A DNA stretch of 40,232 nt from Nitratifractor sp. (GCF_015487065.1 NZ_WFQN01000108.1:1-40232); one strand, 5' to 3'. Shown: positions 32,632 to 40,232, counted from the first letter of the stretch. Translations and numbers: made by a program. Notes: a model not told the origin generated them from the letters alone.

Positions 32632-33831
32632 ATGAGATTATTTATATTGTTTTGGCTGCTAGGCTCGCTCTCTGCGCTTTTCGGTGTCGAAACGGCACCG
32701 ACACTCGATAGCAAATATCACGACTCGTCGAAATGTAAAGCGTGTCATGGCCATATCGTCAAACCCTGGAGCCACTCCTATCATGCACGGTCCCATTATA
32801 AAAAAGATGAGTATTTCCGGAAAACGATAGATTATGTGGCAAAAAAGACTTTTCAGCCGGTCAATGCCATCAAAGTCTACTGTGCGGCCTGTCACAATCC
32901 GCGTATTTCGGTGACCTCCACCGATATGAGCTATGAGATCAAGGTTTTGATGGGTGAAGATAAAAACAGCGCAGTAAACAAAGCGGTTAATGACAGTGCG
33001 ATTTCTGAGGGAATCAACTGCCTCGTTTGCCATAATATCAACAAAATCAAAGAGCATCTTCCCCCTTCGAAACGTGGGGTTCATCGTATCCGATGGAATC
33101 CGGTGGGGACGATGAGCGGTCCCTTCAAAGATGCGGATTCTCCCTATCACAAGACCCAGTATCGGGAGTTTTTCGATACAAATTCCAAGCAGCTCTGCTT
33201 TGTCTGTCATGCCAATGAACGTTCTATTTACAATGTCGAGTTCACCAATACACAAAAAGAGTATGTTAAAACAGATAAACAGTGTATTGAATGTCATATG
33301 GGTCCCAAAAAAGAGGGTTTCGCCTCCTCCCTGCCTATCGATCACGGTAAACCGAGGAAACGTATGGTAAGGGAACACAGTTTTATGGGAGGGCATTTCA
33401 AGCAGCTATGGAAAGGGGCCTTGGGGCTGAAGGCAAAAAGGGAAGGCAAGGATCTTTCCGTGACGATTCTTAATCCCAATCCCCACAATATTCCCACCGG
33501 ATTCGGAGCCAGGGAGCTGATCGTAGAAGTAACCTATCGTGATGCATCCCAAAAGGTGCTTGCGACTAAAAGTGTTTCGATTACACCGCACTATAGGGAT
33601 CGTGACGGCAAAGCCACCCTCCCTCATCTGGCGACGAAGATCATCGACAATCCCTCCATTCCCGCCCAAGGAGAGAAGACACTGACCTTTCCTCTTGTCA
33701 AAGGAAGCAAGCAAATCACGATCGAAATCTATTATCGATTGGTCAATGATGAGGTACGCGGGCTACTGCATCTCAAGGAAGCCCAGTGGAGCGAAAAGAA
33801 GTTTGTCAATCGAACGACACTGGAGCTCTGA
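32632..33831 (+). CDS. Periplasmic pentaheme cytochrome c
   Basis: 399 aa. A signal peptide (MRLFILFWLLGSLSALFG) precedes five CxxCH heme sites: CKACH (35), CAACH (84), CLVCH (130), CFVCH (189) and CIECH (218). Several free histidines (HSYHARSHY, SFMGGHFKQLW) may act as distal ligands. From about 250 the protein turns into a beta-rich domain without hemes (LSVTILNPNPHNIPTGFGARELIVEV). The family looks like the multiheme cytochrome c554-type group; a specific substrate cannot be given. Base composition is visibly AT-richer than the flanking genes, with codons such as tta, ata and aaa, suggesting transfer or different selection. Ribosome site AGAAAGGATAGAGAGTAG before the ATG. Confidence 0.88.
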   Translation: MRLFILFWLLGSLSALFGVETAPTLDSKYHDSSKCKACHGHIVKPWSHSYHARSHYKKDEYFRKTIDYVAKKTFQPVNAIKVYCAACHNPRISVTSTDMSYEIKVLMGEDKNSAVNKAVNDSAISEGINCLVCHNINKIKEHLPPSKRGVHRIRWNPVGTMSGPFKDADSPYHKTQYREFFDTNSKQLCFVCHANERSIYNVEFTNTQKEYVKTDKQCIECHMGPKKEGFASSLPIDHGKPRKRMVREHSFMGGHFKQLWKGALGLKAKREGKDLSVTILNPNPHNIPTGFGARELIVEVTYRDASQKVLATKSVSITPHYRDRDGKATLPHLATKIIDNPSIPAQGEKTLTFPLVKGSKQITIEIYYRLVNDEVRGLLHLKEAQWSEKKFVNRTTLEL

Positions 33832-33868
33832 GGGGGTGCCCGCAGCGACCTTCCGAAGCTATCGTTTG

Positions 33869-34576
33869 CTATCCCCCGAGATAGGCGGCACGTACCCTTT
33901 CATCTTTTTCAAGTTGAACGGAGAGGCCTTCGCGGACGATACGGCCGTTTTCTAAGAGATAGGCTCTGTCGGTCTGCCGGAGGGCCAGATGAGCGTTTTG
34001 TTCTACGAGGAAGATGGTGGTTCCGCTCTCTCTCAGTTTTTTGAGAGTTTCGAAGATCTCCTCGACGATCACAGGTGCCAGGCCCATACTCGGCTCATCA
34101 AGAAGCAATAGATTTGGTCGGCTCATCAGTGCCCGTCCTACGGCGACCATCTGTTGTTGACCTCCGCTGAGAGTACCGGCGTAGGCTTTGCGTTTCTCCT
34201 TCAGGATGGGGAAGCGTCGATAGATCTCTTTCAGATCGTGAAGGATCTCTTTTTGATCCTGTCTGGTATATGCGCCGAGAAGCAGGTTGTCCTCGACAGT
34301 GAGCGTGGCAAAAAGCCCTCGCCCCTCGGGCACTTGAGCGATCCCCTCTTTGACCCGTCGGTCGGAGGGAAGGCGGGTGATTTCACGGCTGAAATAGTCG
34401 ATCCGACCTCTGTGTGGAACAATCAGACCGCTCAGAGTACGCAGCAGCGTCGTCTTTCCCGCTCCGTTGGCTCCGATCAATGCAACGATCTCTCCCTCTT
34501 TGATTTGCAACGAAATCTCATGCAGTGCTTCGATCTTGCCGTAATTGACGGAGAGATTTTCCACAATTAAAATCAT
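33869..34576 (-). CDS. livF: ABC transporter ATPase LivF type
   Basis: 235 aa from ATG 34576 (MILIVENLSVNYGKIEALH); the track start at 35002 is an out-of-frame extension through livG. Walker A GANGAGKTT, signature LSGGQQQMVAVGRAL, Walker B LLLLDEPSMGLAP, H-loop in FLVEQNAHLAL. The short length and QVPEGRGLFATLTV are typical of LivF. It overlaps livG by four bases (ATGA). It provides energy for branched-chain amino acid-type import together with LivG. Confidence 0.95.
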   Translation of the reverse strand: MILIVENLSVNYGKIEALHEISLQIKEGEIVALIGANGAGKTTLLRTLSGLIVPHRGRIDYFSREITRLPSDRRVKEGIAQVPEGRGLFATLTVEDNLLLGAYTRQDQKEILHDLKEIYRRFPILKEKRKAYAGTLSGGQQQMVAVGRALMSRPNLLLLDEPSMGLAPVIVEEIFETLKKLRESGTTIFLVEQNAHLALRQTDRAYLLENGRIVREGLSVQLEKDERVRAAYLGG

Positions 34577-35328
34577 CGATTCCCTCCCAGATAGGCTTCG
34601 ATCACCTCCGGATCGTTCCGGATCTCCTCCGGGGGCCCTTCGGCCAGTTTTTTTCCGAAGTGCATAACGGTGATACGATCCGAGAGCTCCATGACCATGC
34701 GCATATCGTGCTCGATGAGGATCACCGTCACTTCGTCGGTGACGATGGTGCGGATCAGCTCGGCCACTTCGGCGGTCTCTTTGGGGTTGAGCCCTGCGAC
34801 AGGTTCGTCCAGCAGGAGCAGTTCCGGGCCTGTGGCCAGTGCCCGGACGATCTCCAGCTTTTTCAGGATGCCGTAGGAGAGATTGTGTGCCTTCTGATGG
34901 GCATAGTCTCGAATATCGATAAGCTCCAGAAGGTGCATTGCTCTTTCGGTGTAGCGCCGTTCCTCCTCCAAGAGCTTTCGCGAACGCAGCAGGGTGGGCC
35001 ACAGCCCCTTGCTCAGATAGCGGTCGAAGCCGAGCATCACATTCTCCAGTACCGTCATACCGCCGCAGATCTCCAGATTCTGGAAAGTGCGGCAGATCCC
35101 CCGATAGACCAGTTGATCGGTGGGGGTGTCGGTGATGTCCGCTCCGTCGAGCCAGACGCTCCCCCCGTCGCTGCGGTAGACACCGCTGATGGTGTTGATC
35201 AGTGTGGTCTTACCCGCTCCGTTGGGACCGATGACGGCATGGATATGCCCTTTGGCCACCCGGAAGCTGATGTCGTCCACCGCCGTCAGGCCTCCGAAGC
35301 GTTTGGTGAGGTTGCGGATCTCAAGCAC
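34573..35328 (-). CDS. livG: ABC transporter ATPase LivG type
   Basis: 251 aa from GTG 35328. Walker A GPNGAGKTT, the signature region is the degenerate LSYGILKKLEIVRAL, Walker B LLLLDEPVAGLNPKET, and H-loop VTVILIEHDMRMVMEL. The insert TFQNLEICGGMTVLENVMLG is LivG-like. The ribosome site AAAGGGGAATCC lies in a hairpin stem (35332-35347). It is separated from livM by repeat mosaic D, although both belong to one operon. Confidence 0.95.
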   Translation of the reverse strand: MLEIRNLTKRFGGLTAVDDISFRVAKGHIHAVIGPNGAGKTTLINTISGVYRSDGGSVWLDGADITDTPTDQLVYRGICRTFQNLEICGGMTVLENVMLGFDRYLSKGLWPTLLRSRKLLEEERRYTERAMHLLELIDIRDYAHQKAHNLSYGILKKLEIVRALATGPELLLLDEPVAGLNPKETAEVAELIRTIVTDEVTVILIEHDMRMVMELSDRITVMHFGKKLAEGPPEEIRNDPEVIEAYLGGNR

Positions 35329-35625
35329 GGATTCCCCTTTGGGGGAAATGAAGAGTGAAAAGTGAGGAGTGAGGAACTGAAAACTTCGCTTTCGAGTGGT
35401 GAATGATGAATGGTGAATGGTGAATGGTTTCGGTAGGCGTTGCTTTGCAACACATCCTGTTTAATGGAGGCGGGACTTCAGTCCCGCATGCAGGGCCAAA
35501 GCCCTGCCCCCAATGACCAATGACCAATGACCAATGACTCTTTTCTTGCAACTTGCGACTTGCGACTTGCGACTGTACCGAAGGCGCTCCCAATACACCA
35601 ATACACCAATAACCAATAACAAGCA
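35329..35625. repeat. Intergenic repeat mosaic D (inside the liv operon)
   Basis: No gene. In order on the forward strand: GAGTGAR units (35353-35375), GGTGAAT heptamers (35396-35427), a hairpin GTTGC-ttt-GCAAC, the perfect hairpin GCGGGAC-ttca-GTCCCGC (35470-35487), the hairpin GCAGGGC-caaa-GCCCTGC (35490-35507), four CCAATGA heptamers (35510-35537), four CTTGCRA heptamers (35545-35572), CCGAAGGCGCTCC, and CCAATACA/CCAATAA units to 35619. Nearly the same series occurs in mosaic E. Confidence 0.9.
35332..35347. promoter_or_regulatory. Hairpin burying the livG ribosome site
   Basis: TTCCCC-tttg-GGGGAA. On the transcript strand the AAGGGGA ribosome site is in the 3' arm, so the stem could lower livG translation. 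Confidence 0.4.
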
Positions 35626-36570
35626 CTATCTCTTCCTCCCCATCCCATCAAAAAGCGAAACGATCCCCTTCGGCATGAAGATCATCACCCCGATGATGAT
35701 GGCACCGTAGATCAGGGTCTGATAATCCTCGAAGGTGGTGAGCAGCTGGGGGAGCAGCGTCAGGATCACCGCACCGATGACGGCACCGTAGAGACGCCCC
35801 ATACCGCCCAGAACCACCATGACCACCAGTTCGATGGAGCGGTTGAACCCCGCCTCCTGGGGGGAGATGAACCCTGAGAAAAAGGCGTAGAGACTGCCTG
35901 CCAGGGCGGCGACGACCACAGAGAGGACGAAGACCAGGCTTTTGTAACGGGCCACGTTGACCCCAACGCTGGCCGGAGCGCGTTCCGAGTCATGGAGACT
36001 GCGCAGGATCCGTCCCAGGGGCGATTCGATGAGGTTCTGGGCCAGCCACAGCAGGAGCAGCAGATGCAGGGCCGCCAGGAGATACCACTCCCAGCTCTCG
36101 GTGAAGGTGTGGCCGAAAAGGGAAAAGCTCTCCACACTCATCCCGTCGGTTCCGCCGGTGAGCTCCTCTTCGTTGTTGAGAATGATGGAGACGATGATCC
36201 CCACCCCCAAGGTTGCCATGGCCAGATAGTGGCCCCGCAGTCGGAGGATCGGACGGGCGAGCCCATAGGCCAGGAACGCCATGATCCCCAGACTGACGGC
36301 GATGGAAAAAAGCGGCGCCAGGCCGTAGCGTCCCGTCAGGATGGCGGCGATATAGCCGCCCAGCCCGGCGAAGGCCCCGTGGGCCAGGCTGATCTGTCCC
36401 GCATAGCCCATCAGGAGATTGAGCCCCACGGCAATCATAGCGTTGAAGAGGGCGAGAATGGCGATCTCGTAATAGAAATCGTTGCTCAGCATCCACGGTA
36501 CGAGGGTCAGGATCAGGGCGGTCACTCCCAGGGCGGGGCGAAGGTTCCAGCGTCTGCAGAAAGCTCTCAT
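35626..36570 (-). CDS. livM: ABC transporter permease LivM type
   Basis: 314 aa, about 8-9 membrane segments. LivM marks: LNLLMGYAGQISLAHGAFAGLGGYIAAIL, the conserved loop RPILRLRGHYLAMATLGVG, and YKSLVFVLSVVVAALAGSLYAFFSGFISP. The start at 36570 overlaps the livH stop (ATGA). It forms the channel with LivH. Confidence 0.95.
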   Translation of the reverse strand: MRAFCRRWNLRPALGVTALILTLVPWMLSNDFYYEIAILALFNAMIAVGLNLLMGYAGQISLAHGAFAGLGGYIAAILTGRYGLAPLFSIAVSLGIMAFLAYGLARPILRLRGHYLAMATLGVGIIVSIILNNEEELTGGTDGMSVESFSLFGHTFTESWEWYLLAALHLLLLLWLAQNLIESPLGRILRSLHDSERAPASVGVNVARYKSLVFVLSVVVAALAGSLYAFFSGFISPQEAGFNRSIELVVMVVLGGMGRLYGAVIGAVILTLLPQLLTTFEDYQTLIYGAIIIGVMIFMPKGIVSLFDGMGRKR

Positions 36571-37436
36571 ACCCGCTGGACCCCCCGATGGCCAAAGAGC
36601 CCGCCGGGCCGGAAGAAGAGGATCAGGAGCATGATGATGAAGGCGACGGCGTCTTTGTACTCCGAAGAGAGATAGCCCGCTACCAGCGCCTCCATGATGC
36701 CCAGGATCAATCCCCCCGCGACGGCACCGAAAGGGTTGGAAAGCCCACCGGTGATTGCCGCGGCGAAGCCCTTGAGTCCCAGCATGATTCCCACTTCGTA
36801 GTTGGTGGAGGTGATGGGGGTCAGGAGGATTCCGCCGATCGAGGCGATGGCGGCGGCCAGGGAGAAACTGAGGATCCAGATCTTTTTGAGGCTGATGCCC
36901 ATGAGCCGGGCGGCATCGGGATCGAGGGAGACGGCGATCATCGCCTTGCCGGTGCGGGTCCGGCGAAAGAAGAACCAGAGCCCCGCTACGATGAGTACCG
37001 AAGCGGTCATTACCAGCAGTGCCTGATAGCTGAGTGTTGCCCCCAGGATCGTCAGGTGTCCTTCACCCAGCATGGGAGGCAGGGTATGAAGCTCCTTGTC
37101 GAAGACCACCTCCGCCGCTCCACGTAAAAAGATGGCGTAGCCCAGGGTGAGGATGATCAGAGATTCCTGAGAGCTCTCTTTGGAGAGATCGGTCAGTTTC
37201 CAGAGCAGTACCCCCAGCAGTGCCGTCAGCCCGATCGCCAGGAGATAGGCGGGCAGATAGGGAACTCCGCCTGCCAGCAGAAAGACCATGATCATCCCCC
37301 CGGCCATGACGAACTCCCCCTGGGCGAAGTTGATGATCCCGCTGGCGTTGTAGATGACGGTAAAGCCCATCCCCACCAGGGCATAGACGAAACCGACAGT
37401 CAGACCGGTGAGGAGAAAGGCGAAAAGCTCTGTCAT
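36567..37436 (-). CDS. livH: ABC transporter permease LivH type
   Basis: 289 aa from ATG 37436 (MTELFAFLLTGLTVGFVYALVG); the track extension to 37565 is translated repeat mosaic. Marks: IYNASGIINFAQGEFVMAGG, GMALxxxLRGAAEVVF-like segment (YAIFLRGAAEVVFDKEL), and LKGFAAAITGGLSNPFGAVAGGLILGIMEAL. The start codon lies in the stem of a hairpin with 11-bp arms. Confidence 0.95.
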   Translation of the reverse strand: MTELFAFLLTGLTVGFVYALVGMGFTVIYNASGIINFAQGEFVMAGGMIMVFLLAGGVPYLPAYLLAIGLTALLGVLLWKLTDLSKESSQESLIILTLGYAIFLRGAAEVVFDKELHTLPPMLGEGHLTILGATLSYQALLVMTASVLIVAGLWFFFRRTRTGKAMIAVSLDPDAARLMGISLKKIWILSFSLAAAIASIGGILLTPITSTNYEVGIMLGLKGFAAAITGGLSNPFGAVAGGLILGIMEALVAGYLSSEYKDAVAFIIMLLILFFRPGGLFGHRGVQRV

Positions 37437-37462
37437 TTTTCGCTCCAGATGGCGAAAAATGA
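37433..37462. promoter_or_regulatory. Hairpin enclosing the livH start codon
   Basis: TCATTTTTCGC-tccagatg-GCGAAAAATGA, perfect 11-bp arms. The livH ATG (37434-37436) is in one arm and the ribosome site GGAG lies mostly in the loop. It marks the boundary between livH and repeat mosaic E. Confidence 0.55.
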
Positions 37463-37738
37463 GTGAGGAGTGAGGAGTGAGGAGTGAGGAACCGAAAGCT
37501 TTGCTTTCGAGTGGTGAATGATGAGTGGTGAATGGTGAATGGTTTCGGTAGGCGTTGCTTTGCAACGCATCCTGTTTAATGGAGGCGGGACTTCAGTCCC
37601 GTATGCAGGGCCAAAGCCCTGCCTCCAATGACCAATGACTAATGAGCAATGGCTCTTTTCTTGCGACTTGCGACTTGCGACTTGCAACTGCGCCCCCAAT
37701 ACACCAATACACCAGTACACCAATAACATATCTCTTAT
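37437..37738. repeat. Intergenic repeat mosaic E (inside the liv operon)
   Basis: No gene. In order: four GAGTGAG heptamers (37461-37488), GGTGAAT-type heptamers (37512-37540), perfect hairpin GCGTTGC-ttt-GCAACGC (37552-37568), CGGGAC-ttca-GTCCCG, GCAGGGC-caaa-GCCCTGC, degenerate CCAATGA units, CTTGCGA heptamers (about 37659-37687) and CCAATACA units to about 37727. It is a near copy of mosaic D, same orientation, about 2.1 kb away. It separates livK from livH. Confidence 0.9.
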
Positions 37739-38881
37739 CTATTCCGCCAATTTCCAATCGCCATTTTTGATCCGCAGCATCACCAGACCCGATTTGGTAT
37801 CGAGCCCCAGGTGGTCGGTGGGGCTCATGTTGACTACCCCGTCGATGCCGACGAAATCGTGCAGGCTCTCCAGGCCGTCCCGGATGGCCGCGGGAGAGGT
37901 TCCTATACGCTTGACGGCGTCGGTGATGGCGTACAGAGAGTCGTAGGCGTGGCCTCCGAAGCTGGCCACGGGAGTGTGGAAGGTTTTTTCATACTCGTTC
38001 TTGTAGGCCAGACAGACCTTTTTGACCGGGTTGCTGTCGGGGAGCTTGGCGGCCACCACGACCGGCGGAGAGACCACATAGACCCCTTCGGCGGCGGGAC
38101 CGGCGATTTCGATATATTTTTTGGAGGCAACCCCGTGGGATTCATAGAGGGGCATTTTGAGCCCCAGCTGCTTGAAGTTCTTGGTTACGATAGCGGGCCC
38201 CTGACCGAATCCGGGGTTGAGGACCGCCTGGACACCGGGAGTGTTTTTGATCTTGAGCAGCTGGGCGCTCATGTCGGTATCCTTCTTGCCGTAGGTTTCG
38301 TCGGCGAGGATATCGATCCCCATATCCTTGGCCACCATTTTGCACTGTTTGCGCATCGACTTGCCGAAACCGCCGCTGCCCGAGAGCATGGCGATCTTGG
38401 AGATCTGATGGGCTTTCATATGTTCCATGATTTTTTGACACGCCATCCGGTCGGTAGCGACGATTTTGAAGACCCACTTTTTGACCGGATCGATGATGGG
38501 GACCCCTCCAGCCATGGAGAGCATGGGGATCTTCGATTTCTGGATCAACGGGATGAGGGCCATGGTCTCTCCCGTGGTGGAGGGGCCGATGACGGCGGCG
38601 ACCTTGTCTTTATAGAGGAGCCGCTTGGCGAAGGTGACTGCCTTCTTGGGATTGGCGCCGGTATCGTAGGCGACCAACTCCAGCTTGTGTCCTGCGACGC
38701 CGCCGGCATTATTGATCTTTTGGACGTAATGCCGGAGTGTTTTGAGCTCCGGATCTCCGATGAACGAGGCCGGCCCGGTGGCGGAGACCAGGGCGCCGAT
38801 GCGGATCGGCTCCTCTGCCAGAGCGGTTCCACTCCAGAACAGGGTGACAAGTGCCAGAATTTTCAACCATATCGATTTCAT
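37739..38881 (-). CDS. livK: Periplasmic substrate-binding protein, LivK type
   Basis: 380 aa. A signal peptide (MKSIWLKILALVTLFWSGTALA) precedes the type I periplasmic-binding fold: IRIGALVSATGPASFIGDPELKTLRHYVQKINNAGGVAGHKLELVAYD, VAAVIGPSTTGETMALIPL, and FGGHAYDSLYAITDAV. It captures the substrate for LivHMGF. Proteins of this class take branched-chain amino acids, but also aromatic or aryl acids; the ligand cannot be told here. It begins the operon with a strong ribosome site CAAGGAGGAGAAAG. Confidence 0.95.
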   Translation of the reverse strand: MKSIWLKILALVTLFWSGTALAEEPIRIGALVSATGPASFIGDPELKTLRHYVQKINNAGGVAGHKLELVAYDTGANPKKAVTFAKRLLYKDKVAAVIGPSTTGETMALIPLIQKSKIPMLSMAGGVPIIDPVKKWVFKIVATDRMACQKIMEHMKAHQISKIAMLSGSGGFGKSMRKQCKMVAKDMGIDILADETYGKKDTDMSAQLLKIKNTPGVQAVLNPGFGQGPAIVTKNFKQLGLKMPLYESHGVASKKYIEIAGPAAEGVYVVSPPVVVAAKLPDSNPVKKVCLAYKNEYEKTFHTPVASFGGHAYDSLYAITDAVKRIGTSPAAIRDGLESLHDFVGIDGVVNMSPTDHLGLDTKSGLVMLRIKNGDWKLAE

Positions 38882-38910
38882 CTTTCTCCTCCTTGAGCGA
38901 CGATGACTCT

Positions 38911-38916
38911 ATTATA
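38911..38916 (-). promoter_or_regulatory. -10 box of the livKHMGF operon
   Basis: The reverse strand reads TATAAT 30 nt before the livK start. Confidence 0.55.
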
Positions 38917-39000
38917 GCCTTCGCTTTATAAGATTTCCGATGATTTGAATCAATTGGCAAAACAAAATAGTGTATTTTTTACTAAAATATCCAGAAAAAG

Positions 39001-39075
39001 CTCACAACAATTATTAGAAGTGATAATAGTGGTGTCATGGCATATAATAATTGTAATGATTAAGAGAATTGTGAG
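39001..39075. promoter_or_regulatory. Nested inverted repeats in the livK-iorA divergent region, with iorA -10 box
   Basis: An outer pair CTCACAA (39001-39007) / TTGTGAG (39069-39075) encloses an inner perfect pair ACAATTATTA (39007-39016) / TAATAATTGT (39045-39054). The TATAAT at 39043-39048, the likely -10 of iorA, overlaps the right inner arm. This fits binding of a dimeric regulator that controls iorA and perhaps livK. Confidence 0.55.
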
Positions 39076-39127
39076 TAAAATGGGATGCGCTAGGTGACAT
39101 TGGGAGTGAATCGAAGAAGGAGGAGTG

Positions 39128-40232
39128 ATGAAAGAGACCCTGATGGGTAACGACGCTATCGCCTGGGGGCTGATCCACGCCGATGTGGAGATGGTCTCAG
39201 GCTACCCCGGGACCCCTTCCAGCGAGATCCTGGGGATGGTACAGAAGATCAAAGCTAAACTGAAACTGCCGGTCTACGCCGAGTGGGCCACCAACGAAAA
39301 GGTAGGTTTCGAGGTAGCCTATGCCGGGGCCATCGCCGGCAAGCGGACCGCCGCGACGATGAAGCAGGTGGGGCTCAACGTCGCCAGCGACGCCTTGATG
39401 TCTGCGGCCTATATCGGAAATACAGGGGGATTCCTGCTCATCGCCGCCGACGATCCGGGCTTCCACTCCTCCCAGACGGAGCAGGACAGCCGGGTCTTCG
39501 CCAAATTCGCCCGGATCCCGGTACTCGACCCCGCCACCCCCCAGGATGCCTACGATATGACCCGCTACGGGGTGGAACTCTCGGAGCGCTTCGAGACACC
39601 GGTAATGCTGCGGCCCGTGATGCGGGTCTGTCACGCCCGGGAGATCATCGAGATGGAGGATACCACGGACTTCCATCCCAAAGAGGGGAAATTCGTCCGC
39701 AACATCCCCCGCTGGGCAGCGGTCCCCAGGGACGGGCGTCTGCAGCAGGGCTACGAAGCCCTCGATCGCATCGAAGCGATCGCCGCGTACAACTGGGAAC
39801 ATCATCTGAAGCCCCGATTCGATGCCCTGGAGGGCACAAGCGATCTCCTGATCCTCGCTTCCGGGACCGGATACGCCTTTACCCGGGAGGCGATGGAGGA
39901 GTTGGGGGTCGAGGCCGATCTCGTCAAAGTGGAGATGCCCTATCCCCTGCCGGTAGAGGAAATCCGCAAACGCTTCGAAGCCTACAAGAAGGTTCTGGTG
40001 GTCGAAGAGCCCTATCCCTGTATCGAAGAGCAGGTGATGGATCCGGCCAAGGTCCACGGGCGCCTCGATAAAACGATGAATCGCATCGACGAGATGAAAA
40101 AGGAGCATATCCTCGAGGCCTTCAGGAAACTGGGGCTCTACGAAGGGGAGAACATCTACGCCCCCAAACTCACGTTCAGCCTCGACGTGCCCCCCAGACC
40201 GCCGGCCCTCTGTCCGGGATGCCCCCACCGGG
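39128..40232 (+). CDS. iorA: Indolepyruvate:ferredoxin oxidoreductase alpha subunit (C-terminus beyond window)
   Basis: 368 codons to the right edge. It starts at ATG 39128 with AAGGAGGAGTG before it. Thiamine diphosphate enzyme of the 2-oxoacid:ferredoxin family that oxidises arylpyruvates from aromatic amino acids to aryl-acyl-CoA. Visible: the N-terminal pyrimidine domain MGNDAIAWGLIHADVEMVSGYPGTPSSEI, EWATNEKVGFEVAYAGAIAGKRTAATMKQVGLNVASDALMSAAY, DDPGFHSSQTEQDSR, the domain II end VLVVEEPYPCIEEQV, and PPALCPGCPHRG which opens the TPP domain. The divergent liv operon is a plausible supplier of its substrate. Confidence 0.95.
   Translation, partial: MKETLMGNDAIAWGLIHADVEMVSGYPGTPSSEILGMVQKIKAKLKLPVYAEWATNEKVGFEVAYAGAIAGKRTAATMKQVGLNVASDALMSAAYIGNTGGFLLIAADDPGFHSSQTEQDSRVFAKFARIPVLDPATPQDAYDMTRYGVELSERFETPVMLRPVMRVCHAREIIEMEDTTDFHPKEGKFVRNIPRWAAVPRDGRLQQGYEALDRIEAIAAYNWEHHLKPRFDALEGTSDLLILASGTGYAFTREAMEELGVEADLVKVEMPYPLPVEEIRKRFEAYKKVLVVEEPYPCIEEQVMDPAKVHGRLDKTMNRIDEMKKEHILEAFRKLGLYEGENIYAPKLTFSLDVPPRPPALCPGCPHR

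Noticed and set aside
35396-35620. Possible CRISPR array
   Set aside because: Repeats are 7-8 bp in direct contact, without spacers of constant length, and no cas gene is present.
35321-35626. Reverse ORF of 101 aa and the similar 98-aa ORF at 37433-37729
   Set aside because: Both are translations of mosaics D and E; their protein similarity reflects the shared repeats, not a gene family.
39066-39076. lac-operator-like AATTGTGAG
   Set aside because: Only half a site and no LacI-family gene; better explained as an arm of the local inverted repeat.

Overview
The window looks like a chromosomal segment of a Campylobacterota (Epsilonproteobacteria) bacterium with unusually GC-rich coding DNA, in the style of free-living chemolithotrophs such as Sulfurovum or Nitratifractor; the genus cannot be fixed from sequence alone. 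The main argument is the block M23 peptidase - lpxC - tsaB-like - thrB - ylxR - infB - rbfA - rimP, which from memory is the order of Campylobacter jejuni Cj0131-Cj0138, together with nadA-nadC, plsY-folB and promoters that show a TATAAT -10 box with little recognisable -35.

Layout. (1) 1-6.9 kb is a nitrogen-assimilation block. It holds a PP2C phosphatase/Ser-Thr kinase fusion (cut by the left edge and absent from the ORF track), a NarK-type nitrate/nitrite transporter, a divergent ferredoxin-type nitrite reductase nirA, amtB and a PII protein. (2) 7.2-9.6 kb has two half-size membrane proteins of the ArsP/DUF318 permease type and a MASE1-GGDEF diguanylate cyclase. (3) 9.7-12.9 kb has gdhA (ammonium into glutamate), hemB and a divergent ribA that may be leaderless. 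(4) 13.2-17.1 kb is a forward run: rsmG, a DksA-like protein with an eroded zinc finger, a small PP0621-type protein, an unknown protein, a rhomboid protease and pyruvate kinase. (5) 17.1-21.9 kb is reverse: Ppx/GppA, a 2[4Fe-4S] ferredoxin, an OmpR-type two-component system, folB and plsY. (6) 22-32.2 kb is forward: nadA-nadC-DHH phosphoesterase-M23, then lpxC to rimP. (7) 32.2-33.8 kb is an AT-richer patch with an overlooked 58-codon membrane ORF divergent from a pentaheme cytochrome c. (8) 33.9-38.9 kb is a reverse livKHMGF ABC transporter operon, divergent from an indolepyruvate:ferredoxin oxidoreductase alpha subunit cut by the right edge.

Functionally the left end imports nitrate, nitrite and ammonium, reduces nitrite, senses nitrogen through PII and feeds ammonium to GdhA. 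The right end pairs an amino-acid or aryl-acid type ABC importer with a 2-oxoacid:ferredoxin oxidoreductase.

The most unusual signal is not a gene. At least five intergenic gaps are filled with a mosaic of short tandem repeats, mostly heptamers (GATGGAA, GAGTGAG, GGTGAAT, CCAATGA, CTTGCGA, CCAATACA), interleaved with small perfect hairpins such as GCGGGAC-ttca-GTCCCGC. Two near-identical copies of about 275 bp lie as direct repeats on either side of livH-livM. Where such mosaics meet a gene, a perfect palindrome often straddles the stop or start codon (narK, ribA, livH, livG). No CRISPR array, tRNA, rRNA, IS element or prophage gene was recognised.
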